From the NCBI GenBank assembly GCA_003104905.1, contig PQAS01000020.1, positions 1-51,712 on the forward strand: a DNA stretch of 51,712 nucleotides, given 5' to 3'. The notes beneath the pieces were generated by a model. It ran no database searches and had not been told where the DNA came from. It worked only from the letters and a program-made list of their open reading frames with translations. Positions 18,254 to 26,254 of this stretch are shown here, piece by piece. The DNA is from Candidatus Methanoperedentaceae archaeon (lineage in GTDB: Archaea > Halobacteriota > Methanosarcinia > Methanosarcinales > Methanoperedenaceae). Each line of letters opens with the position of its first letter. Within the stretch, counting starts at the first letter, position 1. The position numbers and the translations under genes are program-made.

Positions 18254-18688
18254 TTAAAAAATATACCAGATACTCTTCAAACCGTATTCAGTGACCATTG
18301 TTAACCCGATGCTGCACACTATTATTCCCATACACATCCAGAAAAACATCCGGGCGGCTGGCAGACCCATAGTTATTCCAAGCACTGTTCCAAGGGGAGC
18401 CCCAATAAGTAATGGCGCCAGTAAACCCAGACCTGCAACCCCATAACGGTCACATATCCTGTGCATATATTTATTTCGCTTATCTTCACCTGTGACCCGT
18501 TTTAACAGCCTGTTCCTTATTTTTTCACCAATGTTCAATATTATAAACGAACCAAGCACTGCACCCGATGCTGCAGTGATAGCGGTCACTGAAGGGGGAA
18601 GTCTCATTGCAAAACCGGCTGGTATAGCTACCCATAATTCGACTGCGCCAAGACCAAACACTGTCAGTAGTTCTACCAATAGTTCCAT
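18254..18688 (-). CDS. Small multidrug export (Sm_multidrug_ex) family membrane protein
   Basis: 144 aa with about four hydrophobic helices, a Glu in the first helix (FGLGAVELWVAIPAG) and the GLAPLLIGAPLGTVLG-like helix of this family (here LGLLAPLLIGAPLGTVLGI). The family name is historical and no substrate is proven. It is the last gene of a tight operon: three bases after pspAA, itself overlapping pspA. That placement suggests a role in membrane stress. Confidence 0.8.
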   Translation of the reverse strand: MELLVELLTVFGLGAVELWVAIPAGFAMRLPPSVTAITAASGAVLGSFIILNIGEKIRNRLLKRVTGEDKRNKYMHRICDRYGVAGLGLLAPLLIGAPLGTVLGITMGLPAARMFFWMCMGIIVCSIGLTMVTEYGLKSIWYIF

Positions 18689-18691
18689 CGA

Positions 18692-18970
18692 TCAATCAGG
18701 AAATAGCCCCTCGCCTGCAAAGATCTTCTTTGCTTCTTCAAGCGTCAGGTCAGAGGGCGGAATGATGATCCCGCTTGGCTTGATTACGTCATCCGGTATC
18801 TTTTTACCATTGTTTCTGACATAATCTGAAAGTTTCTTGAATTCGCTCTTGAAATCTTTCTCATTTCCTTTGTTTACTATTTTCACAATATTATTGTCGA
18901 TCCTGTTGACTTCATCCACATGCTTTTTATCAAGTTCGTATTGGCCTTCTCCCATCAATCTCACGATCAT
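18692..18970 (-). CDS. PspA-associated protein (PspAA-like)
   Basis: 92 aa. The start MIVRLMGEGQYELDKKHVDE is the PspAA signature; the second half (PPSDLTLEEAKKIFAGEGLFPD) matches the usual acidic end. PspAA domains accompany PspA in many bacteria and archaea as regulators or adaptors. Its ATG overlaps the pspA stop by four bases, giving translational coupling. Confidence 0.85.
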   Translation of the reverse strand: MIVRLMGEGQYELDKKHVDEVNRIDNNIVKIVNKGNEKDFKSEFKKLSDYVRNNGKKIPDDVIKPSGIIIPPSDLTLEEAKKIFAGEGLFPD

Positions 18971-19668
18971 TTTCCCATCTCCTTCTTCAGGGCTTCGAGC
19001 TGCATGTCAACTTCTCCCTTTGATTTTATCTTTGAAAGTTCCCGGTCAATATCATCCTGTGATCCACCTGTCACGTCTTCGAGCGTCCCTGAATCCACAA
19101 GTTCATCAAGAGCAGAGGCCCGTGCCTTCATATTCTCGGTCTTATCTCTTGCCCGCTGGACCGCCATTCCTACATCGCTCATTTCCTCACTGATACCGCT
19201 CACGGATTCGGTTACCTTGACCTGCGCTTCGGCAGCGCTGTACTGTGCTTTTATTGTTTCCTTTGTTGAGCGGAAGGATTCTATCTTTGCTGACAGGCGT
19301 TTTTCAGTTGCTACCAGCTTATCCTGCTGATTCTTGATATCCGCTATCTGCAGCGTGAGACTGCCAATTTCGGCCTGGGATGCGCTCTTTCTCTCAAGCG
19401 CTATTTTTGCAAGATCTTCCCGTCCGGCTTTTATGGCTTCGCGTGCCTGTTCATCAAGTTTCTTGATATTCTCTTCCAGTTTTAGCTTCTGCAGCTCAAG
19501 TCTCTTTTTCGAGGTCGTAACCTCTGCAACACCGCGCTTCACGTTTTGTAAAAGTTCAACCTGCTTTTCATAGGAAAAATCAAGAGTCTCTCTTGGATCT
19601 TCAAATTTTCCTAACATTTTATTGATCTTTGCCTGAATTATTGTACTTGTTCTATCTATTAGCCCCAT
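18967..19668 (-). CDS. pspA: PspA/IM30 (Vipp1) family membrane-stress protein
   Basis: 233 aa, almost entirely coiled coil, starting MGLIDRTSTIIQAKINKMLG, the amphipathic N-terminal helix of the PspA/IM30 family, followed by the DPRETLDFSYEKQ motif. It assembles into rods or rings on damaged membranes (ESCRT-III superfamily). The order is pspA-pspAA-Sm_multidrug_ex with overlaps or three-base gaps. SD AAGGAGAGGT lies directly upstream of the ATG on the minus strand. Confidence 0.95.
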   Translation of the reverse strand: MGLIDRTSTIIQAKINKMLGKFEDPRETLDFSYEKQVELLQNVKRGVAEVTTSKKRLELQKLKLEENIKKLDEQAREAIKAGREDLAKIALERKSASQAEIGSLTLQIADIKNQQDKLVATEKRLSAKIESFRSTKETIKAQYSAAEAQVKVTESVSGISEEMSDVGMAVQRARDKTENMKARASALDELVDSGTLEDVTGGSQDDIDRELSKIKSKGEVDMQLEALKKEMGK

Positions 19669-19702
19669 ATTGTTACCTCTCCTTTCATACTATTTCTCAC
19701 CC

Positions 19703-19975
19703 CTAAATAGTTTGTTCCTTAACAAAATCGTATCCACAGGGTTCATGCGCTTTTTCCCATTCAGTCCTTGGATATTTCCTGCACTGGGGAGGTCTTAAAC
19801 CATGGATAGTGCACATAGATTTATTTGAACCATGATTTTCAAATTTAAGAAAAGGACATTTAAATAGAAACATACAACAAGCTCCGCATCTCTTGCATTC
19901 CCCGACGCGTTTTTCATCCACTGGAAGCATCAGGCTTGAGGCTGCTCTTATGATTTTTCCAGATAATCCCTTCAT
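19703..19975 (-). CDS. YkgJ-family cysteine cluster protein
   Basis: 90 aa with the diagnostic Cys pattern: C-x2-C-G-x-C-C (ECKRCGACCMF), then a Cys in FKCPFL, CTIH, and PPQCRKYP. The family binds zinc or an iron-sulfur cluster; the function is unknown. It lies 34 bases upstream of pspA on the same strand. Whether it belongs to the stress operon is unclear. Confidence 0.88.
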   Translation of the reverse strand: MKGLSGKIIRAASSLMLPVDEKRVGECKRCGACCMFLFKCPFLKFENHGSNKSMCTIHGLRPPQCRKYPRTEWEKAHEPCGYDFVKEQTI

Positions 19976-20082
19976 TATTGCCTTTTATTTTCCTCAAACC
20001 ATATAAATATATTCATTTTTCGGATAATGTGTTTTTCCCGATTTCATAATCCTTATCACATATTAAAGATATCATATCTGCT

Positions 20083-20745
20083 ATGTCGTTCCCCTGTAAT
20101 CGATCAGTTGTGGCATCAATTGGGAAAAATCCCGTAAATACATCGATCAAAGCAAAAGAACTGGGTGCTGATATACTTGAGTTGAGGATAGACCTGATCA
20201 GTGAAGATCCCCAAAAAATACTTAAGGATCTTAAAGAACTCGGCCTGCCAGTTATTATTACGAATCGAATGAAAAAGGAAGGCGGGGCATGGACAGGAAG
20301 TGAAAACCTGCGCATCCGGGAGTTGGTCTCCTTAATACCGTATGCAGATGCCGTTGATATTGAGCTATACGCCCCGGACAGGGATGTGGTAGTAAAAAAA
20401 GCAAAGAATTCCGGAAAGAAGATCATAATTTCCACACATAATTTTGAAAACACACCCGATGTTAAGACAATGGCGGAATCAATCAGGGATTCATTCGATG
20501 CGGGAGCTGATATTGCCAAGCTTGCTGTAATGCCCCATTCGCTTAACGATGTTCTGCATTTGCTTGAAGTTACATTACATTCATGCGGAGCAGTCTGTAC
20601 AATCGCAATGGGTGAGATTGGAAAGCACTCGCGTGCCATATCCCCCATATACGGTTCTGTCATGACCTATGGATATGTGGATATTCCTGTAGCTCCGGGG
20701 CAGCTAAGAGTGGATGAACTCAAATACATGCTTAAGCTCCTCTGA
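20083..20745 (+). CDS. aroD: 3-dehydroquinate dehydratase, type I
   Basis: 220 aa, typical for archaeal AroD. Catalytic residues are Glu33 (ELRIDLI), His119 (IISTHNFENTP) and the Schiff-base Lys146 (IAKLAVMP). It dehydrates 3-dehydroquinate in the shikimate pathway. A TATA-like CATATTAAAG about 25 bases upstream and no SD suggest a leaderless message. Its 3' end faces the wHTH regulator with only 14 bases between the stops. Confidence 0.96.
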   Translation: MSFPCNRSVVASIGKNPVNTSIKAKELGADILELRIDLISEDPQKILKDLKELGLPVIITNRMKKEGGAWTGSENLRIRELVSLIPYADAVDIELYAPDRDVVVKKAKNSGKKIIISTHNFENTPDVKTMAESIRDSFDAGADIAKLAVMPHSLNDVLHLLEVTLHSCGAVCTIAMGEIGKHSRAISPIYGSVMTYGYVDIPVAPGQLRVDELKYMLKLL

Positions 20746-20759
20746 TCCGTTGAACGTTG

Positions 20760-21674
20760 TCAGATCATACGAATCAGGTTTTCCCGTCCTTTCTTTATCT
20801 TCTGGATCAGGTTCTTTTCATGTAGTTGATTCAATGCCGAGCTGACAGTTGATTTCGGAAGACTGAGCTGTCTTCCTATCTCGGACTGGTAGAGTGCGCC
20901 CCCATTTTCTTTCAGGAGTTTCAGGATCCTGTCTTCCAGATCCATCATTTCATTTTCAGGAATCATGATATTGGATTCAAGAACTTCATGGTCGGAGTTA
21001 ATATCTGTTTCTTTCTTGCGAATCATCAAGAAAATCCCTATGGTAATTAACAATATGGTTATAATTGCTGCAACCGCTATTATCCATGGAAATGATGGTT
21101 TAGTAAGTATTATCTGGGGCTCTCCTTTCCCAAATGAACGAAGACCGTACCACACCAATTCATCCCTGCTCTTGTCAGGTTGGGGAATGACCTGTTGCAC
21201 AGTATAATCCTCCGGGTATTGAATTATCAGCGTATTGTCATTTGAAAGATATAATCCTCCTACAAATGCATCTCCTATACTGAAATTTTGATCAATCCTG
21301 GCAAAGTTGTTCCATGTAAAAATGTAGTGAACCACACCAAATTTACCTGTAGGAGTCGATTGTATAGTCGCCTCTCCCATGAAATCCGTCGCATCCATTT
21401 TCCTTGATGTACCGTTGGATGCTTCCTGAGCTGATCTTTCCATCAATTCCTTAAACTCGACAAGATACTTTGAGTTCAATTGCGAAGTATAATTCTCAAA
21501 GGAATTAATTTCATCCTGGGTGGAAAGGAGTGTACGATATTCCACATTCCATATAGCTGAACCATTCTCCTTAACATCTATCGTATAAATCACTTTATAA
21601 TTATCAGGCGCAGCATTTGCTATTGAAATCCAGATAGTAAAAAGTATAGCCAGATGCAGGATCTTCCATTTCAT
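20760..21674 (-). CDS. Membrane-anchored winged-helix transcriptional regulator
   Basis: 304 aa. A signal peptide (1-21) leads to an external domain of about 170 residues, one membrane helix (PWIIAVAAIITILLITIGIF, about 196-216), then a cytoplasmic linker and a C-terminal winged helix (LEDRILKLLKENGG ... QSEIGRQLSLPKSTVSSALN). Such receptor-like MarR/ArsR-type regulators are common in Methanosarcinales and halophiles. The external part probably senses a surface signal and the wHTH acts at the membrane. The nearby exported DUF5667-like protein is a candidate partner (inference), though a terminator separates them. Confidence 0.85.
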   Translation of the reverse strand: MKWKILHLAILFTIWISIANAAPDNYKVIYTIDVKENGSAIWNVEYRTLLSTQDEINSFENYTSQLNSKYLVEFKELMERSAQEASNGTSRKMDATDFMGEATIQSTPTGKFGVVHYIFTWNNFARIDQNFSIGDAFVGGLYLSNDNTLIIQYPEDYTVQQVIPQPDKSRDELVWYGLRSFGKGEPQIILTKPSFPWIIAVAAIITILLITIGIFLMIRKKETDINSDHEVLESNIMIPENEMMDLEDRILKLLKENGGALYQSEIGRQLSLPKSTVSSALNQLHEKNLIQKIKKGRENLIRMI

Positions 21675-21746
21675 AAGATTCCCTCAGTTGAACTGATATA
21701 TTGTTGTTCCGGCAATAATAATCTATTTGCGGTTAATCCGTCCAGA

Positions 21747-21772
21747 AAAAGATGGGTAAGAACCCATCTTTT
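21747..21772. terminator. Strong bidirectional terminator hairpin
   Basis: AAAAGATGGGT (21747-21757), loop AAGA, ACCCATCTTTT (21762-21772): a perfect eleven-pair stem with T-rich flanks on both strands. It lies 37 bases past the stop of the DUF5667-like gene and before the wHTH gene, so the two genes probably have separate transcripts. Confidence 0.75.
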
Positions 21773-21808
21773 CTTTTCTCCTTCTGATCTTGCGTTCCGG
21801 AGATCCCT

Positions 21809-22999
21809 TCAGTCATCTCTCTTATTGTCTTCTTCTTGTCTTGTTTTTCCATACTTATCATCATCCATTTTATCATTTCTATCGGACCCCTGTTCAGGCA
21901 CATTATCGCTGTCGTTTCCCTGTAATTCACTATCGTTTTCCTGTACTTTGCTATCGTTTTCATCCAATCCGTTATTATTTTCTTCAGATCTTATCTCCTC
22001 TTGAAGTGTTTTTATTTCCAGGACACTAAGAATTTGTTTTGGGGTTAGATCTGATAGCTTATTGTGGATACTATCGATCATTTCTGTCCTGTTTGTTTCA
22101 TTGAGGAGGAAATTGTATTCAACTTTGATATTGGATATATTTGAACCGACACTGGCCTGTGCTTCAAGGATCGAGTTGAGCTCATTATCGTATGAATCAT
22201 CGATTTCGATAGCACTTGAGATGTTTTCTTTGCTCAACCTGAGCTCTTTTATTATCTCGTCTGCAATAGAATCATTATCCGTTTTATTGGACATGAATTT
22301 CAACTCGATCTTTACCTGTGTATTGTTATCGATCGGACTTGCTTCCAATTTCAATTCATATTTAAATTCTTGAAGGTCGTTGTCTTCCCTATCTTCTCTA
22401 ACATCTCTATCTTCTCGATTCTCCTTTTTTACTGCCTTCAAATAATGTCTTCCTTCTTTTGTCAGTATCCGTTCAAGTTTTCTATCCGTCTTTTCCTCAA
22501 AAATGTTTTCGAGCTCGATGCTGTTATTATATGCATTCAATAGCCCGGAATTATTCGGATGTAATTCCAGAAGTCTTTCAAGAATATATTGATGTTTTGT
22601 GATCATTTTCTGTGCATTGAGCATCCCTGAATCATTGTCCCTTTCTTCTGCAATTGAATCCTCAGTCTCCTTTATTTTCTCTTCGTAGTTTTCAAATGCC
22701 TTTTTTGCTCCTTCATCGTTTTTCTTTTTCAATTCGGTCTTTGCTTCAGATATCCGAAGTCTTGAATGGTATATCTTTTTCTCAAGTTTTTCAGTAGTAT
22801 TTAATGTGAAACTTTCATCCAGTCCCTCAAATGCAAGTTTCAGTCCATACAGGGCGTTATCCGGACCTATTGATCCATTATATTCTTCTATATCATCGAC
22901 AAGCTCATCGGGAGATCTGTCTTCCTGGGCTGAACCGATTATGTTCAGGGTGAATGCAAGAAGGATTATTCCTGTCACCGTTAACCTTATAGTATTCAT
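21809..22999 (-). CDS. DUF5667-like exported protein with acidic tail
   Basis: 396 aa. The signal peptide ends near GSAQ (about residue 25). The motif GPDNALYGLKLAFEGLDESF matches the DUF5667 signature (PDsPLYgLKlafE) in archaeal and bacterial surface proteins. The middle is strongly helical and charged. The last ~55 residues are a low-complexity acidic tail with repeated NDS. It is probably secreted or surface-bound with no known enzyme activity. SD AAGGTGA directly precedes ATG, and a TATA box (about 23046-23057) lies upstream. Confidence 0.78.
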   Translation of the reverse strand: MNTIRLTVTGIILLAFTLNIIGSAQEDRSPDELVDDIEEYNGSIGPDNALYGLKLAFEGLDESFTLNTTEKLEKKIYHSRLRISEAKTELKKKNDEGAKKAFENYEEKIKETEDSIAEERDNDSGMLNAQKMITKHQYILERLLELHPNNSGLLNAYNNSIELENIFEEKTDRKLERILTKEGRHYLKAVKKENREDRDVREDREDNDLQEFKYELKLEASPIDNNTQVKIELKFMSNKTDNDSIADEIIKELRLSKENISSAIEIDDSYDNELNSILEAQASVGSNISNIKVEYNFLLNETNRTEMIDSIHNKLSDLTPKQILSVLEIKTLQEEIRSEENNNGLDENDSKVQENDSELQGNDSDNVPEQGSDRNDKMDDDKYGKTRQEEDNKRDD

Positions 23000-23108
23000 A
23001 TTTTCACCTTATTGCATCCGGTTTGATGCAAAATTTAGATAAACCTGTTAGAATATATACATTTTTACAGTATAAATTGAATTTTAAAGTACACATTAAT
23101 TCATAACT

Positions 23109-23147
23109 GTCCTAAAAGGTTCAATAAAGCTTTATTTTGTCCTAAAT
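23109..23147. promoter_or_regulatory. Direct repeats TGTCCTAAA around a 14-bp palindrome
   Basis: TGTCCTAAA occurs at 23109-23117 and 23139-23147, on either side of the perfect palindrome AATAAAGCTTTATT (23124-23137). It lies in the divergent region between the DUF5667-like gene and AMP phosphorylase, upstream of both promoters. It is a likely binding site for one or two regulators; which one is unknown. Confidence 0.45.
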
Positions 23148-23278
23148 CCATTAATATTACTGGGATTTAACCATATATAAGGATTTTATTTCCTATATTA
23201 CATTATATTCAGCGATAATGCTAAGTATTGCAACTACTAAATTGATTGAATAAAATAAAATTACGAAGGTACAATAAA

Positions 23279-24796
23279 ATGGAACTTAAAGTGCAGTCAC
23301 TTCAGATCAAAGCAGGCAAGTATAAAGTAGTAATCAATTCCCAGGATGCAATAGAACTTGGTGTCAGGGGCGGAGACCGCGTCCAGTTGAGAGACCACAG
23401 TTATCTGACTGCCATTGTTGAAACGGGCGATATGATCCCAAAAGGCACCGTGGGAGTTTATCAGGAATGCTGTGAAAAACTCGGGAAAGTCTGTCCTCTT
23501 ACCATAGATCTTATCCCCACATCAAGACCGAATTCTGTTGGTTTTATAAAGAAAATGATGGATCTCCAGAAGCTGACGCAGGAGGAGATACACCAGATAG
23601 TGCAGGACATAGTAAGAGAAAATCTTACGGAAATCGAGATGTCGGCATTTGTGACAAGCTCGTATATCCATGGGATGACATCCGATGAAGTGGAATGGCT
23701 TACCAGGGCTATGATAAGTACCGGAGAAAAAATTGAATTCGACACTCACCCCATCATGGATAAACACAGTATAGGGGGAGTTCCGGGAAATAAGATATCC
23801 CTCCTTGTGGTCCCGATCATTGCAGCAAACGGCCTTCTCATACCCAAGACCAGCTCACGTGCAATAACTGGAGCTGCAGGAACGGCTGACCTGATGGAAG
23901 TACTTGCTCCTGTTGCCTTCACGGCAGAAGAGATCAAGACCATGACTGAGAAAGTAGGAGGTGTTATTGTATGGGGAGGGGCTACCAATATAGCGCCAGC
24001 CGATGATAAGCTCATACGAGCAGAATATCCCCTTTCAATAGATCCGCGCTGTCAGCTTCTTGCTTCAATAATGGCTAAAAAAGGCGCAGTCGGGGCAGAT
24101 TGTGTTGTAATCGATATTCCCGTGGGAAGCGGGACAAAAGTACATTCTATGGAAGAAGGAAAGAAACTTGCAAGGGATTTGATCGACCTTGGAGAGCGCC
24201 TTGGTATGAAAGTGGAATGCGCTATGACATACGGCGCATCGCCGGTCGGAAGGACTATCGGTCCTGCCATTGAAGTAAGAGAAGCATTGAAAGTGCTTGA
24301 AACAATGCAGGGTCCTAACAGCCTAATTGAAAAGAGCACAGGGCTTGCAGGTATTCTTCTTGAAATGGGAGGTGCGGCGGCAAGAGGCCGCGGTAAGGAG
24401 ATGGCTATGGAAACATTGCGTTCCGGGAAAGCATTTGAAAAACTCAAACAGATCATTGAAATCCAGGGTGGGAATCCGAATATTGTTCATACGGATATTA
24501 AACCGGGGGATCAAAGGGGAGAACTTACAGCTCCAGCTGACGGCTATGTTATTGAGTTCGATAACAAGCGCATCGTGGAACTGGCAAGGATCGCAGGCGC
24601 CCCGGTTGATAATGGGGCAGGTGTCTGGATACACAGGAAAAAAGGTGAAATGGTCAAGAAAGGCGAACCATTGATAACGATCTTTGCGGATAAAAGCTGG
24701 AAATTGACAAATGCATTAAAATCAGCAGAAAAGGATTATCCGATAATAGTTGAAGGCATGCTTCTTGAAAGGGTGCAGACCTTTAAGGTATTTTAA
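23279..24796 (+). CDS. deoA: AMP phosphorylase (archaeal DeoA type)
   Basis: 505 aa, the exact length range of archaeal AMP phosphorylase, longer at the N-terminus than bacterial thymidine phosphorylase. The core motif KHSIGGVPGNKIS, the KTSSRAITGAAGTADLMEVL segment and the C-terminal GDQRGELTAPADG region are present. It splits NMPs to base and ribose 1,5-bisphosphate, feeding the archaeal NMP-degradation pathway with R15P isomerase and type III RuBisCO, neither in this window. ATG 23279 is chosen from SD GAAGGT and family length over the upstream ATG at 23246. Confidence 0.95.
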   Translation: MELKVQSLQIKAGKYKVVINSQDAIELGVRGGDRVQLRDHSYLTAIVETGDMIPKGTVGVYQECCEKLGKVCPLTIDLIPTSRPNSVGFIKKMMDLQKLTQEEIHQIVQDIVRENLTEIEMSAFVTSSYIHGMTSDEVEWLTRAMISTGEKIEFDTHPIMDKHSIGGVPGNKISLLVVPIIAANGLLIPKTSSRAITGAAGTADLMEVLAPVAFTAEEIKTMTEKVGGVIVWGGATNIAPADDKLIRAEYPLSIDPRCQLLASIMAKKGAVGADCVVIDIPVGSGTKVHSMEEGKKLARDLIDLGERLGMKVECAMTYGASPVGRTIGPAIEVREALKVLETMQGPNSLIEKSTGLAGILLEMGGAAARGRGKEMAMETLRSGKAFEKLKQIIEIQGGNPNIVHTDIKPGDQRGELTAPADGYVIEFDNKRIVELARIAGAPVDNGAGVWIHRKKGEMVKKGEPLITIFADKSWKLTNALKSAEKDYPIIVEGMLLERVQTFKVF

Positions 24797-24963
24797 ATCC
24801 GCAAATGTGAAACATTGTAATTATTTTCTTAAGTATATTTACAATAATTATTTTTTCGGGTTGTACCGACAGGAATGATTCCAACAGCATTGACAATCCA
24901 AAAAGGAAATGTCCAGGATAAAACACATTTCGATCATATTTTCAAAAATAAAAATGGAGGGAG

Positions 24964-25902
24964 TTATTTCTCCATCTTATCTTTCATGTCTTGGGCCGGC
25001 ATATGTACTATATGACATTTGATACAGATATCTGCTCCTAGCTGTTCTCGAATTCTCTCTGCATCAGCAAGTTTGCCAGCGCGAATATCTGTTCCCATTA
25101 GGGTCACATTTGCTAAGACATCATCGCTGACGTAGTAATATCTTGGAGTTTTATGGCAATCGTTGCACGCCTGTTTGAAATTCAGTAACGTCGAATTAAA
25201 CAAGTCAGAGCTGTTGATTGCATCCTTCTGTTTGCCTTCTCTTATATTAGATCCAATTCCAGAATATCCTGCATCGAGGTATTTAGTCATTGCATCTGTG
25301 AATGATAGGTTTCCTTCAGGGGTGCTAACATTTACTGTATCAAAATCCTTCCAATAATATTTTGCCCAGACCTGAGGCATTTCATTTGCATGGCATTTAC
25401 TGCAACCCTTGCCGATCTTTCCTACATCCTGGAATACTGCAGGCACATTTTTATTTTTGAGATCATTTCCAAGCTGATTTACAAGACCAATATCCCAATA
25501 ACCCTGCCATCGAGGTACCATCTTTGACACTTTTTGATATTGCGATTTAAATTGATTGAAATTGGCCGTAGCATTTACCATATCTCCTTCCTGTATATCT
25601 GTCGTAATTCCTATCATAGGGTCTGCCATTTTGAACATTTCATCTATATATTGACTGCCTGGAGTTTCCGGGGTAGATCCTTTATAGAATTTATCGAGAG
25701 ATTTCGGCAGGGAAATATGCATAAATAGACGGTATACCTGTTCAAATACATCAATAAATCCATTCATTCCTTTTTCGAAAGCTTGATGAGATATTTGTTC
25801 GGCATTTTGTATACTTTCATTCAAATTGTCCATATTTATCTTGGCTGAAGTTATTCCAGTCAAAAATATTAACAAGAATAATACATATATCGTTTTTTTC
25901 AT
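24964..25902 (-). CDS. Exported triheme c-type cytochrome
   Basis: 312 aa. A clear signal peptide (1-20) and three CxxCH haem sites: CSKCH 167-171, CNDCH 246-250, CIKCH 293-297. The long helical N-terminal part and the spacing (about 80 then 47 residues) suggest repeated cytochrome-c'-like helical bundles, each ending in a CxxCH. It should lie outside the membrane and carry electrons. No haem lyase or partner is adjacent. SD AAGGTGGT lies before the ATG. A near-perfect palindrome sits just upstream (see separate entry). This protein supports a Methanoperedens-like respiratory lifestyle. Confidence 0.9.
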   Translation of the reverse strand: MKKTIYVLFLLIFLTGITSAKINMDNLNESIQNAEQISHQAFEKGMNGFIDVFEQVYRLFMHISLPKSLDKFYKGSTPETPGSQYIDEMFKMADPMIGITTDIQEGDMVNATANFNQFKSQYQKVSKMVPRWQGYWDIGLVNQLGNDLKNKNVPAVFQDVGKIGKGCSKCHANEMPQVWAKYYWKDFDTVNVSTPEGNLSFTDAMTKYLDAGYSGIGSNIREGKQKDAINSSDLFNSTLLNFKQACNDCHKTPRYYYVSDDVLANVTLMGTDIRAGKLADAERIREQLGADICIKCHIVHMPAQDMKDKMEK

Positions 25903-25927
25903 AAATAACCACCTTTTTCTTTCATTA

Positions 25928-25950
25928 ATCAGGCAAAAATTTTGTCTGAT
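25928..25950 (-). promoter_or_regulatory. Near-perfect 23-bp palindrome upstream of the cytochrome gene
   Basis: ATCAGGCAAAA (25928-25938) and TTTTGTCTGAT (25940-25950) form inverted arms around one central base with a single mismatch. It lies 26-48 bases upstream of the ATG, about where transcription should start, so repressor binding would block it. The candidate regulator is unknown. Confidence 0.5.
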
Positions 25951-25995
25951 ATTGGTTTATTTGTAAATATTATAGTTATACTTTTCGACTGTATA

Positions 25996-26172
25996 GGCTG
26001 TGGGACAGAATTAACCGGGGTACAGGTTTATCAAATTATGCCAGACACCCGTACATGTTAAAGAAGTGTCATAATCGATGTGTTCAGCAGGAAGTGTATT
26101 GGATGGAAATTATGAAGGGATATTGATGCAAAACTCGCATTTGAAAAGTCAGAGGAGGTTTTAAATGGATAA
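25996..26172 (+). pseudogene. Decayed transposase fragment (rve/DDE integrase core)
   Basis: Reading one frame gives CGTELTGVQVYQ, a stop, then VIIDVFSRKCIGWKL, a stop, then DIDAKLAFEKSEEV. This is the classical rve pattern W-G-T-D-x-T ... VIDxFSRKIVGW ... DAKLAxxA of IS3/IS481-type transposases. The loop around the first Asp is broken, two in-frame stops interrupt it, and about 60 codons remain. It lies in the 352-base gap between the cytochrome and the PAPS-reductase-like gene. No intact IS ends were found. Confidence 0.65.
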
Positions 26173-26254
26173 GTTGCTTAATTGGTTGTACACTTTATAG
26201 ACATTGGATGGTCTTTGTACCTCTAATATGTAAAAAACGATTCTGCTCCATATT

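Noticed and set aside
24797-24963. TTGTAA ... TTACAA inverted repeat after AMP phosphorylase
   Set aside because: Six pairs with a long AT-rich loop; weak as a terminator and expected by chance at this base composition.
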